From Lactarius indigo (Eukaryota > Basidiomycota > Agaricomycetes > Russulales > Russulaceae): 64,000 bases of DNA. The translations under genes and the position numbers were made by a program. This document shows positions 19,973 through 31,824 of the stretch, piece after piece (position 1 is the stretch's first letter; each line of letters starts with the position of its first letter). The notes under the pieces are model-generated. The model saw only the letters and a program-made list of their open reading frames with translations, ran no database searches and was not told where the DNA came from. Where the stretch lies: the NCBI GenBank assembly GCA_025766275.1, contig JAFKAC010000005.1, forward strand, positions 1,798,001-1,862,000. The letters run 5' to 3'.

Positions 19973-22900
19973 GAGGTTCCTGCGGACCCGTCTTTTTTTT
20001 TTTTTTTACCACGTCACGTTGATGATACCCTTCCCTTGCTCCAAAAAGCATGTGTTAGCCAAGACAAGACAAGCCGTGGCCGCCCATTCGTTTCCGTTTG
20101 TTCTGTCTTGTTCAACAACTGTTGTCGGTCACTCCCCAAGCATCCCAACACCAATTACGTCCCCCCTCCTTCCCACCTTCGAACACTACACACAATGCAG
20201 GACTTTAGTTTCTCTACCTTTTGCCCATTTTGCATTTTTGTGTAGGGTGAGAAACATTATCTTGTTTTTTGTTTTGTTTTGCATTCAGACCCTTCGCCCT
20301 AGTTCTTTACTGTTACTGTGTTACCGCAATGATTGTTGTGTTACCAATCCACGAGAATGCCGTTGCCTGCTAACGCGGTTGTCAACGGTTCATTTTTTAC
20401 ACCCTCTGCTCCTTTTGCTTGTCTTGCACAGCTTTTGTTCTCTTCTGTTTTATTCTTTACCCTCTACACTTTTGCTCTCCCTGTAACTCTTTACAGCCGG
20501 TGTATAAGTAACTAAGACCTGAAGTCCATTATTGCCTGCGATTGATTTCACGCTGTCCAGTTGTTAAGATCCAGCGCAGCGTTTAACGCGCTTATCAACA
20601 TTCGGTGCTTTCTCGAACCCGGCGTAGAAAATGGAGGTGGTACGTACTCGTCCGACCGAGTCTAACTTCATTCATGCAGGTCAGTCAGCCCACCAGCAAA
20701 GTGTCCTTTGTACCCACGCTGGCGGGGAAGACAGAATTCTTGAGAGGCCGAGGTCGATCAAATGAGCTGCCAGATATGTGACAAGGGTAATTCATGATCG
20801 CGTAACGTACGGTCTATCAGCTAACTTAGTGTCACTCACTGTCAAGTCGCATCATCCGCCACTGGCACGCAAGTCATCGTGCAACGAGGTGGCTGGCACC
20901 GCCCTCTCGACCTACCGAGCTGCCCCATGTCAAGATCTGATGCAGCCACCCATCGATACTGACATTCTGGACGGTATCAGTGCCAAATTTTCCGATTCAA
21001 ACAGATGACCCATGCGGTTCCGAAGATGCCAAGAAAATAAAAGCCTCCCACACGCACCCACGCCCACACTCGGGGTCCGTTCATGCGCACATCCAATTTC
21101 CCTTGATGCGGCTACTGTATGTTTTTTTCGCGTAGAACATTCTAGGCTAGCCGCGAGAAGCCCCCACGACGTTCAACTTATTGTTTATCACGACTGGTAC
21201 GGCTCGCGAGAGTTTGACGTCGGTGATCAATCAATTTAGGTGCTCCGAGAGCCAACTTTCGTGTAGCACTGGCAGTAGTGGCGGCACATCCCCGAAAGGC
21301 TATACGAAAGGCTGTATTTGGCGCGAGGTGGCAACCATACAGTAGCCGTCTCGTTAACTGTCAAACGTGCACAATCGCCAGTCGAGGCCCGGATCGATCC
21401 ATGTCCCAATTTGACGATATCATGATTACAAGATGAGATGCCTTACATTGTCTATGGAACAAGTCGAGTCGAGTGCTGCTCGTCATTATAAATACATGAC
21501 CCAGTGGGTGCGCCTTGCTACAACAATGGAACTCGGACGACTCGAGCCCATCAATACAGGATCTACATGCCACCGTCCTATCGGACAGACATGAAAAGAG
21601 AGGGAGGGGATAAAAGACAGAATGGATGGTGCCAACAGAGCGGGACCGCGAGGCCATCAAAGATCATCAAGAAAACCACGGAGTACCGCAGTGGCGCTCG
21701 AGATCGCCATGTGCGGCCAAGTCGTGTCCGGGTTCATGACGACTCGCGCCTGCCGAGCCCGCGCGCGACGAGCCGGCCTTTTGCGGACGGGATGAGGTAG
21801 CAACGACCAGCGTCGACGCCGCACTACTATTCCACGTCTGGAATTGCGCGCGAGAATTTTCGAGGGTTGCTTGCCAGAAAGGAGTGGCAGCTAATTTAAT
21901 TTTTTTTGTTTCGTCAGCTCGCGAACACCCCTATCACAATCTGTCGAACAGACTCACCTGTGTCTGTGCAGGACATTTTCTCTTGTATGATAGATGGGGC
22001 GGGAGGATGATGGCTATCTATTCGCGGGACCGACCTGGCACCGCCCTTTATGAAGGGCCCTGGGTTGAGGACAGTCTGGGAAAAGAACCATCGAACGTAA
22101 GGGACGGATCCCCAACGGCGCTTCTGGAAGGAAAAGGAGTGGCGTAAGGTGTTCCGCGGAGACGGCATGGCACAGCCCACCCGCCCGCAGAAGTCTACTG
22201 CTTTACTTGCCAAAAAAAAAAAAAAACGCCAGAAGCACACAGACCCTCACTTTCATGAGATCCAATCAATCATACCAACTGCGCTTCGTGCGTATGAAGA
22301 AAGTGCATGGCGTGTTCGTGAGCTCACCGCATCAATTTCGTTGGGTAACAGAAATTTCACGTGCGAGTAGCAAAGACGGTGGGGATGTCAAGCGTTATCA
22401 GTGGCTTCGTTATCTAGCAACGCTACGTAAGTAAGTCCGTGGCACCTCGGAGACGAGCTTGGCAAACTCAAAACATGGACTTGCTCACCTCCGCCCCCAG
22501 TGCGGTTAGGAGCTGTAGTTGTTGCAAGACGAGAGACTGCAGTTCTCCTTATCTGCGCGCCAGTTTTAGTTCACATGTCAACAACATTCAAGCTTGTCCT
22601 TGGGGTACGCTCGTTTTTGGCAAAGGTGCCATTTGCTCAAAACCCCCAAGGAGATAATTCTCTGAAAAGTAAAGTTGAGTTTACAATAGCAAGTGTGACT
22701 TAGATGCCTGGTGCCACCAGGAGCACCGTTCATCGCACGCTCGTCCACAGCTCCATTTCGGCACAGGGATAAAGTAAATCCCTCATCCTCGGCGTCAAAC
22801 GTCAAAATGGCTGACGGCGGAAGTATCAGTCTCACGACCGGAGATAGTGGTGTTCTAGAACTCGAGGCGCTCCCTGCTGGCAAACCCGTAGCTACCCCGG

Positions 22901-23527
22901 TGGCGTCAGCTTCGTCGGTAAATTTGTGAACTTTCCTATCTCTACAGGAGGCACAGTGACCACGCCCCCCCCCACTTACCGGGAGGAGGCCTGGATTACA
23001 TGTAGCGTGGCCCGGGTTCCGAGTTCCATCATGAACGACTTTAGTACCCAGTGCGCTTGGGATAATGACATATGGGGACAGAGTTTGGCTCTCAGGTGCG
23101 ACCATATACTATGGAGTTCCCAAGGGGATGGCAGCGGCTGCTAACAGATTGCAGGCTGGAGATGTAAACTCGTTGAACATGTCGGGGAAACCCAAACTTG
23201 CGTGCCGCGCGCGACCCCGAGTCAGGCTATTTTTTATTCGCTCCCAAAAAGGAAGGAAAGTTGGGAACGTGCCAAAATAATAGAACCTAAATGGTCTACG
23301 AGGTCAACCGAGATATAAATGGATCCAAAAAAAAAAAGGTCTACGAGGTGCAAAGACGTCATCACCTCCTCTTCGATGGGAGTTTGCACCAGGATACCAC
23401 AACTGATCATGACAGAGATAGACCATCGATAATACGCCTACAACGCAAGAGACGTATCTGCCATAAAAGCCGTGTACAACTTGAAGGTACCAGCCTCACT
23501 CCCTTTCGACCTTCGGTGCGACTTGCC
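19973..23527. other. Long intergenic region, no gene seen
   Basis: About 3.5 kb. It begins with a T-run at about 19991-20007 in the 3' flank of the preceding gene and a C/T-rich stretch to about 20520. Open frames are short and without motifs. An A14 run occurs near 22210, and a small A-tailed insertion flanked by direct repeats lies at 23293-23349. This could be relic repeat DNA, but no transposon gene is recognisable. Confidence 0.5.
23293..23349 (+). repeat. Short A-tailed insert flanked by 12-bp direct repeats
   Basis: The 12-mer GGTCTACGAGGT occurs at 23293-23304 and again at 23338-23349. The 33 bases between them end in eleven A residues. Direct repeats flanking an A-tailed insert are the signature of LINE-type retroposition, although the insert is very short. 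Confidence 0.5.
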
Positions 23528-24392
23528 ATGCTCGCTCTGTCAGCCCCTCTTCTCCTGGCTACAGCAGTATTTGCGGAACTTTCCCGTAGACAATGTAGTA
23601 GCAACGTTCCCGCCTCTGCGATGAATCTTCCCCCAAATCAACAGCAGCTTGTTGCACCAACCGACGCGCCAAACTTTGTCGTGGTAGGCGTCGGAAATCA
23701 GAACTATACCTGTGCAGAGTCAGGAGCCTGGACGTGAGTCGTTCCTACCTTGTTATTGTGAACGACGATAAACCCAAAGGATGTGGGGTAGGTCTTCCGG
23801 AGCCATTGCCCAGGTGTTCGACATAACCAGCCTCTACCCTGGATTCGAGTTCTCAATAATTCAGGAAGACACATATATTGACTGGCTGAACTTCCCGGGC
23901 AACGACCCCTGTGACCCGAATTTGGCTCAGCAACTCGAGAACAAGTATGGGATTATGCTTTATGGCCGACACTACATTATCGAGAATCCTGATGGAGACC
24001 TGAGCTCAATTTGGGACTTCAGACCTAGCGGACTGACCCCGGGAAACCCGAATGCCTTCGTTGTTGCGGAAGTAACTGGAGATATTCCGGCACCGACTGG
24101 TTATCTGGACCTCGATTGGTTGGAGCTGGAGGGTGTGTCCGGCCAACTCGCGAGCACAATTTTCCGTGTCTACACAAAAGGGGGAGGGCTTTTACCCGAG
24201 TCGGTAAGCGTTCCCCGATCTGCGACGGCAGCGCGCGACTAAACCTTTCAGTGTGAGCCTGGATATCCCGGTGTTACGGCCAAGTTTACCGCACAATATT
24301 GTAAGTGTCCAGCCCCTGATACCGAAATGGGCCTTGACGGCTTTTGTCACCACTTAGGGTTCTATGGTAGCACGCTATTCGTTGAAAACTAG
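23528..24392 (+). CDS. Secreted DUF3455 family protein
   Basis: Predicted secreted protein of 233 aa of the fungal DUF3455 family, whose function is unknown. Four exons, 23528-23733, 23792-24203, 24252-24300 and 24358-24392, sum to 702 nt. The start was chosen because MLALSAPLLLATAVFA is a good signal peptide, followed by a possible processing site LSRR. Family features are the early block NFVVVGVGNQNYTC, which leads into W(T)SSGAIAQVFDITSLYPG, and a C-terminal YW.YGSTLFVE. The first intron has two possible acceptors. The downstream one (TAG ending at 23791) gives the smooth WTSSGAIAQ join and is preferred. The middle has HYIIENPDGDLSSIWDF. The likely place of action is the cell wall or extracellular space. 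Confidence 0.75.
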
Positions 24393-26355
24393 GCCATAAG
24401 ACATTCAAGATTGAAACGTGGCGTATGTGGATGAAGATCACGAGGAGTGCCTCGGAAACTGCACACACGTTCTGATCTCAGACATTTCACTTTTTTCGGT
24501 GGAGACGGATAACACACATACTTTAATAGGTGAGGTAATACATGGGCTCCGATAGAGAGATAGAGTAGCAAATCGATTCAACTAACTGCGTGTTGGTCAG
24601 GTGGAAGGTGGTGCCAGGACGTGGACCATAGCTCGGAACTTCGGACCCGATTCACTCTTCAAAGCTTCAACGCTGAACAGAAGAGTAGCGAACCCCCGGC
24701 GTGCATTCCAACAAAAGGCACATGTTCCCGCGAATGGTACCTAGAGAAACCTCGCTTGTAGGGCTTTCCACAACGATACAGTAATATCGCATCAACGCGT
24801 CAATATTTTAATCACCTAGATATGGTGTGGTTGCTTATTGGCCAAAATAACTTGAAAGGTTGGAGTGACGGCGCAAGACACAACATTGGCTGAACGAGAC
24901 GGCAGCCTAAATTGGTTCAACGGAAACTGCCTATTTCGAATTCAACGAACTTCTTCGGGCTTGTCTTCGGGTGTTGATGTTCACACCAGGTCACTGTCTT
25001 AGCATCGATCTGGTGTTCTGGGTTTTGGTACCCAGATATACGATCACAGTACTAACCTCAATCACTTTGGAAGACCAGCCGCTGTTTACTTTGGGAGTTT
25101 GTCGTTCTTCCATATATGACCAATCCCTGTGCTCCCTCGGGTTTCGTGTTCTGAAATGGAGAGTTGCTCCTGCGCCTCTCGCATTTTACGCACGCCTTTC
25201 CCCGGCCTTACCCTGTAGATCTCAAAGTTTCACTGATGTTCGTTCTGTGTTCTACATGGTTGAGGGTGGCGGTGTTCATGTTTGCGGATGACGCGCACCG
25301 TCCTAGGATCGTCCTGAATGAGAAATTCGAGGTAATTGACAGCACGGGTCTAGTGAGCGTATTCTCTTCTGGTTCTCCGTGGTTGTCTGTGGAAGGTGAG
25401 GCCTGTGAGGTATAGGGACATCCGAGGGAATTTTGGAATAAAGATAGCCTGAGCCTGAGACTTGGCCTGGAAGCAAGGACCCAACCACCGTGAACCTATG
25501 AACCTATGATAAATAGAGCACACTCCGGACGGACTACCGGACCGGGTGACGGTCAGTGACTTCTAACTTCTTTGGATCCGGGTCTGACCCCTCCAAATTT
25601 GCTCTGACCCTGGGTCTGTGAGATTTGTAGAGTCTGCACTCAGTCATGATTAGGCTGGGTCATTGGAAACCCTGATGTTGGTAGGTGGTGACCATGGGTT
25701 GTACTTCATTTTTATTTTCAAGTTTTCGGTGTTTTTATGTCCTCGTCAATCAAAGCACCAGGCAGCGCATCAGGATCTCATTCATCTGCTTGTTGGTTGA
25801 TAGCACGGGAATGAGATCCACATAGTTTTCAGTCGCTGCTGATGCGGCGCTCAACTCCCAAATCTCCTCCAAGTGAAATGTCTTCAAAACACGACGTCTG
25901 GAAGGACATCACTAAGGGGTCTACATCCTACAAAACGGGGTCCAGGTATACTGATTTTACTTCTAGTCAAGCCTTGAGGCCTCAAGCCCTCAACTCTTGA
26001 TCGAGCTTGATCCTCATTTTGTGCTGTAGATATGTAATACACTATTCGCTTAATTTCGCTATTAGTTGTTGCGCTGATAATGTGACCGTCTGACCCAGAT
26101 TCGACCAGCTCCCACCTCGGACCCGTCCATCCCTGGGTCCAATGAAACCCGTTCGAAGGTTCCTTACTTCCGCCGTGGTATACTTCACATAGCCAGGTGT
26201 GATCTCCGCGGCTGTGAAGCACCAACTCACCTCTTTCAGGCGAGAGCCGCACAAATTTCTCATGAAATTTCTTGGTGAAACAACAAAGGACCCCGGTGGT
26301 GCATTCTAAAATGCCTAAGAAAAAATCATGACTTGATGGGCCAAAGCAAGCGTCA
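24393..26355. other. Intergenic region, one orphan open frame
   Basis: About 2 kb without a recognisable gene. It may contain old relic sequence. The only long open frame is on the minus strand at 25884-26363 and is listed separately. Confidence 0.5.
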
Positions 26356-26363
26356 TTGCACAC
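25884..26363 (-). CDS. Orphan open frame, hypothetical protein
   Basis: A 159-codon open frame on the minus strand starting MCNDACFG. Its middle (LSPERGELVLHSRGDHTWLC, then WTGPRWELVESGSDG) has a protein-like, Trp-rich composition rather than random codons. I do not recognise a family and see no clear intron signals or neighbouring exons. It lies just upstream of the decayed transporter gene. It may be a gene fragment, a young gene or chance. Confidence 0.25.
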   Translation of the reverse strand: MCNDACFGPSSHDFFLGILECTTGVLCCFTKKFHEKFVRLSPERGELVLHSRGDHTWLCEVYHGGSKEPSNGFHWTQGWTGPRWELVESGSDGHIISATTNSEIKRIVYYISTAQNEDQARSRVEGLRPQGLTRSKISIPGPRFVGCRPLSDVLPDVVF

Positions 26364-27830
26364 TATTTCAGCTACAGCGAGGGCCGCAGCGATCCTCCGC
26401 TGTCGTTATGGCGCAAAAGCTAGATCTCGGACACAAACGCCAGCTTTCTGTCCCGCATTCTCTGGACCACTCGGGGTCGCTCGGCCTTGTACGGCGCGTA
26501 CCCCTAGCACACAGAGTAAGAAATGCGACTCAGTGGGCTTTGACTCGGCGACTCGAAACCAGTCTCAAGACGACTATCCCGACGGCGGCCTGCAGGCATG
26601 GTTAGTGGTATTGGGGGTTTGTCTTCCAGCGTATATGAAACTATGGACTGTGACCGACCATGCACTGGGCTTCTTGTGCCTCTTTTTCAACGTGAGCAGC
26701 TTTCGACATACGGTCTACCTTCGGTTGCTCGTTCAAGAACTCACGACCGTTCGCATAGGTGGCTACAGGTGCTGATCATTGTCCATGCCATGTTCACTAG
26801 GTCTTTCAGGACTATCACGAGAACGTCTTACTAAAAAGAACCTCACCTTTTAACTTACCATGTACGTCCTATCCATTTTACCTCCCCTTTGGTCTTCACA
26901 TTTACCAATGGACATCATCTTATAGTGCTTGGATCGGCTTCGTACAAGTACGTATTCTCGTCAAGTTGTCTACTACCCAGGTGAAAATTCGCTGGTCAAC
27001 CAGGCTGCTTAAATATCTTTTCCTGCGCTTATTTCTGGCCGCTTATTTGATCTTGGCCACTTTCGTAGTACCGTAATCGTGGGATCGATATCGATGAGCC
27101 TCGTTTATGCACGTTCTTTATTGCAGAATGCCACGAGTATTGGCAACTACTACTCTACCAACTTCGGCATTGGTGTCAGTATCCGAAATACCTCTCCGGA
27201 AACTTGATCGTCGACAGTCCGTTGTCCTTAGCTTTCATGTGGTCTCGTATATGGACCCGCGATGTGTGTCAAAGCTTGTTAGTTTAAAAAGTGCCGGGCC
27301 ACAACACTTGGATCACTCGCTGCCTTCTTTCTCAATCGGAGGCACGGTGTTCCCCGTGGTGTTCCCAACCTTGCTCGTCGTAGTTGGGTACGCACAGACT
27401 GTGGATCTCCAGCTCACTATTCAGTTAAGATCCCCTACAGTCAAATTGACGATGAGAACCATCGTCTCTTGCCGTGGGAATCACGAACTTGGTATGTATA
27501 TTGTACATGTGATGTACATGTGAATACCATTGACAATTCGCAGACAATACAGTGGCGACTAGTCCGACCACCCTTTGTGGCGGCTTCTTTAACTCAAAGC
27601 AGTTCAAGTCTCCCGCCTACACAGTATACACGGCATCTGGGATCGTGATCTTCCTCGGTATCAGCACACGTAAGCCAGGATCATGCCGACTCTCCTATGA
27701 AAAAGATCTCAACCCAGACTGACTCACGGCCGCGCATACAATGCTCGTTTTCATCAACCCAAGCGCACCCTCACAGGGGGTCTCAGAAAGCGTCTCCTCC
27801 TACCTCGTCTCCATAGCAAATACAGGCAAC
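26356..27830 (+). pseudogene. MFS monocarboxylate-type transporter pseudogene, 5' part
   Basis: The front part of a fungal monocarboxylate-transporter-like MFS gene (MCH type), degraded. Recognisable pieces in order: DDYPDGGLQAWLVVLGV near 26570 (the start of TM1 in this family), a DYHENVLLKR-like piece near 26810, SAWIGFVQ near 26930, ISGRLFDLGHFRSTVIVGS near 27040-27090, IGGTVFPVVF near 27340, QFKSPAYTVYTASGIVIFLG near 27600-27660, and SESVSSYLVSIANTG ending near 27830. These pieces are in different frames. A TAA precedes the ISGRLFD block in its frame, and the expected FGWVNSWGVFQ region is missing, so the gene was not intact. The reading stops exactly at the left terminus of the transposon and resumes at 35232. 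Confidence 0.75.
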
Positions 27831-27864
27831 ATCAGGAAAAACCTCCCGCGCTAGCGAGAGATAA
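27831..27864 (+). repeat. Left terminal inverted repeat of the Plavaka element
   Basis: Begins ATCAGGAAAAACC and ends GAGAGATAA. It is a perfect 34-bp inverted match to 35198-35231. It contains the palindrome CGCTAGCG. Confidence 0.95.
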
Positions 27865-28140
27865 ATTATCGATAATTGCGATAAATTATTGAAATTATCG
27901 AATTACCTCGGTTATCTTGCGTTATGTTGCCCCCCCATAATTTATTGATAATCCTCGTGATAATTCGTGATAATCCTGGATAATGGGAGGTATTTTCGAA
28001 TAAAATATCAATAATCAATCTTTGGATTATCACGATTATCAAGCATCCAAATGTGATTCAAATTCACGGATCATTCAAATTCACGGATTATTCAAATTAA
28101 ATAATGTGATGATAATGTGATGATAATGTAAAGAACGGAC
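27865..28140 (+). repeat. AT-rich subterminal repeat region
   Basis: Dense short repeats of GATAATC / AATTATCG type in both orientations, two to three copies of ATTCAAATTCACGGAT and two copies of ATGTGATGATA. Similar ATTATC motifs occur just inside the right end (about 35070-35197). Subterminal repeats of this kind usually bind transposase. Confidence 0.6.
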
Positions 28141-28348
28141 ACGCTACACATGCGAGTGGACAAGAAATGAGCGGAGAAAAATAGTGAGAAAAGACAGGAA
28201 TCACGGGGTATTTTGAAACCACTGTTGACTGTTAAAAGTGTGTTAGTAGTGTTAATTATTGTAGTAAACATGGCAAACTGACAGTGCGTTCAGTTGGCAT
28301 AACTTTCCAGTGGATGGTTTGTTGAAACCGCTGGTGTACGTTCGGTGC

Positions 28349-30603
28349 TCAGCCTTCAAGGTCATCAAGATCAAGATCGGCAATTACAGCTCCAGGCAGA
28401 CCATCATGTTCAGAGTCGGAGCTGTGGCAACCTAGTCAGAGCTGCAATCATTCAATGAAAGCAGCGACTCACCTGGCTTGGGTATATATATCAGCCATCA
28501 TCACATGATATGCATTTGGCCGTTGGTTCAGGATAAAGTTAAGTGTATTGGCATTGCAGCGGTACACATCCAAATAGGTGTTGGCAGAGAATTCAGTCCC
28601 CTGTTGTTTGCCAGTACGCCACTCGTGGAGTGTGGCATACATCTAATCAATAGAGTTAGTATGTGACTTGATAGTATTGTATCAACTTACCGCAGTTACA
28701 ACCAATGCGACCATGGGCACAGGGACTTCACGAGTTGACACCCCATCATGTCCTTGATGTTCTGGGAAAAGGTGAGCAAAGCGTGACGCAAAAGATGACA
28801 TCCCGCCTGTAAAAAAAAGGTCCCGTATGACTGAAATGATGCATTCATTGCGGTAAGGGTGTGTACGCAAGGGAGTTCCGACGAAAAGGCCTCTCTGACA
28901 AAAGGTCAGAATCACATCAGCACCGCCATTTTACGCTTACCTTTGTCGGAAATGTGTAGTTGAAATTAGAGACTTGCAGACGAACTACCTGAGCGATGTT
29001 GCTTGCCGACCCAATAGAAACCAGTGCAGGTACACAATAAGCATTGCAACGTTCCTTGATTTCGCTCCGCATAAGTGGGACGCGAACGCGTACCTGTCAC
29101 AGTGTCAGTAAAGCCATCACACACCACCACGCCGAACCGTTCGCGCGCCAACCTGTCCCCATCCCCAAGTGTACGGCGACACGTAACTGCAAGCCATCAC
29201 TGCCGCCTCCACGGGAACCACCACAACATTAATAAAACTTACCAGTGGAACTATCTTCACTAGGTACTCTCCATCTTGCTGGAGTCGGCGTTGTATGTGT
29301 GCGGCACCAGGTTTATATTTCTCAGCAGCAGTGATGAGGCTCTCCTTGGTGAAAGTGAATGCGACAGGTGCAGTCGGGAATGAGTGATTAAACATGAGTG
29401 ACGCTCGCAAGTTCTCGATCGCCTCTTGAACCACGTTGTGGACTAGCGGGTTTTGGTTGGTCAGCATAAGTTTATTCGCACCAGGGGGCAATAGGTCCGT
29501 ATCAGCGGGCCATGCGGCCCCAGAGGACTCGGTTGTCGCCTCCGTCTGCAACATAGTTGCGCTGGCTGATTAATATGTCAGCCCACGACAGATGTTCGGT
29601 GAGGGTAACGTTACTCACCTGATAGCTCGGTATTGGGTGCTCCAAGCTCTGACAGCGTCCTGGAGCGGGGAGTGGACGCCGCAGACCCATGGTCCATTGG
29701 ACTACTAGACGCGTCGGCATCCAGCACGTTCCTGCTGGGAATCTCCATGGTTCCGGGTGGAGTGACATCTGCCCCCAGCCAGGAGGGCCTCTGAAAAAGT
29801 AGTTATCAGCTTGGATGTGTTCAAGGGTGTTGCGGACTTACCTCTGTTGCGGTGACCTCAGAGGTCTTTGCTGAGACTTTGCGAGTGACGTTGACTACTT
29901 CTTCGTCTTCCAACCAGTCGTCTTCATTTTCGATGTCGTCTTCATTGAAATCGTAGTTGTGAGCAAAATGGTTGCTGGAGTTGACTTGAAGAGACGCAAG
30001 AGGGTGGGTATTGTCACTGCGGCGGCCAGGGTAAAAAGACGACGCTGAAAATTTTCGTAAGTTTGTTGATTGTTTGGTAGGCCAAACATGATTAGTAATC
30101 ACTGCGTTTCAACCCAAGTCGCGTGCCCTTGGCCTTCACAACACTATCGCTTGCTGGCGCACCTATGGTTTCTCCCCCGCTAGGCAACTGGAGTGGCATC
30201 GGACGGACATCGGAAGGCCCTTGGTTCTATGGTGAGCTTTCTCTTTCTGTATTTCCATCAACCACTTACCGGTGACTCGCGTTCGCTTTGAGGGTATTCC
30301 TTGGAATGTTTCGGTCGGAACAGGGGCTGGAGATGGGGCAGTATCGGTTGAAACGAAGGTACGTTTCCCGTGTTCTTGTTATCGTGAGCGATCAGCCTGA
30401 CCCTGTGAAGTTTTAGACTTACTTGCGCGGACGCCAGACAAATTGGGGTTGTTCTGGTTTCCTGCGGCACGTTGAGTCGATATAGATGCAAGATCCGGAC
30501 TCGGTAAATCAAGAGCATTTTCACTGGCTGCGCCGTTTGTCTGGGAGAGTGCAGCTTGGATATTGGCTGCAATGTGGCGCGAACGGCGGGTGCTCGGGGC
30601 CAT
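28349..30603 (-). CDS. DUF6532-domain protein carried by the transposon
   Basis: A multi-exon gene inside the Plavaka element, divergent from the transposase. Start ATG at 30603-30601 (MAPSTRRSRHIAANIQAAL), stop TGA at 28351-28349. The N-terminal half is Ser/Asn/Pro-rich with an acidic patch (EDDIENEDDWLEDEE near 29920) and is probably disordered. The C-terminal half resembles the fungal DUF6532 domain: LVHNVVQEAIENLRASLMF, SLITAAEKYKPGA, RVPLMRSEIKERCNAYC, NECIISVIRDLFFTGGMSSFA, VPMVALVVTAVYATLHEWRTG and a final LPGAVIADLDLDDLEG. Introns have normal GT..AG ends. The last one is best read with a CACAG acceptor near 28420, giving an open frame to the stop. No disabling change was seen. The function is unknown; a role in transposition or DNA binding is inference from position. 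Confidence 0.7.
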
Positions 30604-30824
30604 TTACGAAGCACAAGATAACGACAAGACTGAAAGCAAAGGTAAATAAGAGACTTAATGAGTCCAGTAACGACAGGAATGGGGATGGGGATTCAGGACG
30701 ACGGTATGTGGGTCTTTTATATCCAAATACTATTGCACTAACTAAAAGTGTTGTCTGTACGCCGCCCTCTGTTTACAGCCCAAAACGTTTCGCGCTAACT
30801 AAAAGAATCTGAGCCGTCGTCTGC

Positions 30825-31800
30825 CATCCAAGCTTGCTGGTTCACTAAAGCTTTTACCTTGTAGCATTCACCCAGTTGTTCCGATCTCGATGCTTTGACG
30901 CGCTTCCTTCTCGCACGTGGTGTCCGCTTGGCCATTGCAGCATTCGCTCGGTTCGGTTCTGATCTCGATACGTCGACGCGCTTCCTTCCTGTACGTGGTG
31001 CCCGCTTGATCATTCAGTTTCGTGGTTCACTGAAACTCTATTGCTCATTACCGCGAAGTTGCAGCATTCGCTCAATTCGGTTCCGATCTTGATGCTTCGA
31101 CGCGATTCCTTCTCGCACGTGGTGGCTGCTTGGCCATCTAAGCTCGCTGGTCTGTGCTTATTATCGTGAAGTTGCGGCGTTCGCTCGATTCGGTTTTGAT
31201 CTCGATGCTTCAACACGCTTTCTTCTCGTACGTGGTGCCCGCTTGATCATTCAGTTTCGTGGTTCACTGAAACTCTATTGCTCATTACCGCGAAGTTGCA
31301 GCATTCGCTCAATTCGGTTCCGATCTTGATGCTTCGACGCGATTCCTTCTCGCACGTGGTGGCTGCTTGGCCATCTAAGCTCGTTGGTCCGTGCTTATTA
31401 TCGTGAAGTTGCGGCATTCGCTTGATTCGGTTTTGATCTTGATGCTTCAACACGCTTTCTTCTCGTACGTGGTGCCCACTTGATCATTCAGTTTGCTGGT
31501 TCACTGAAACTCTATTGCTCATTACCGTGAAGTTGCAGCATTTACTCAATTCGGTTCCGATCTTGATGCTTCGACGCGATTCCTTCTCGCACGTGGTGGC
31601 TGCTTGGCCATCTAAGCTTGCTGGTCTGTACTTATTACCGCGAAGTTGCAGCGTTCGCTTGATTCGGTTTTGGTCTCGATGCTTCGACTCACTTCCTTCT
31701 CGTACGTGGTGCCCGCTTGGGCATTCAAGCTTACTGATTCACTGAAACTTTATTTTGTCCGTCTCGCACGTGGTGCCTGCTTGACGGGCTTCTTAAGCAG
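30825..31800 (+). repeat. Tandem array of about 118-bp repeats (237-bp dimers)
   Basis: Eight diverged copies of a unit built around CGATCTTGATGCTTCGACGC, then TTCCTTCTCGCACGTGGTG. Copies alternate at about 116 and 121 bp, so the higher-order period is 237 bp: the GTTCACTG box recurs at 31025, 31262, 31499 and, diverged, 31737. Several units hold the palindrome CACGTG, others TACGTG. The array fills the space between the divergent DUF6532 and transposase genes. Confidence 0.9.
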
Positions 31801-31824
31801 GGTCGTCTGCTCTTACCTCAAACC

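Noticed and set aside
31010..31453. Two nearly identical 68-codon minus-strand open frames 237 bp apart
   Set aside because: They are produced by the tandem repeat array. Both strands of the array hold equally open frames, so repeat structure explains them.
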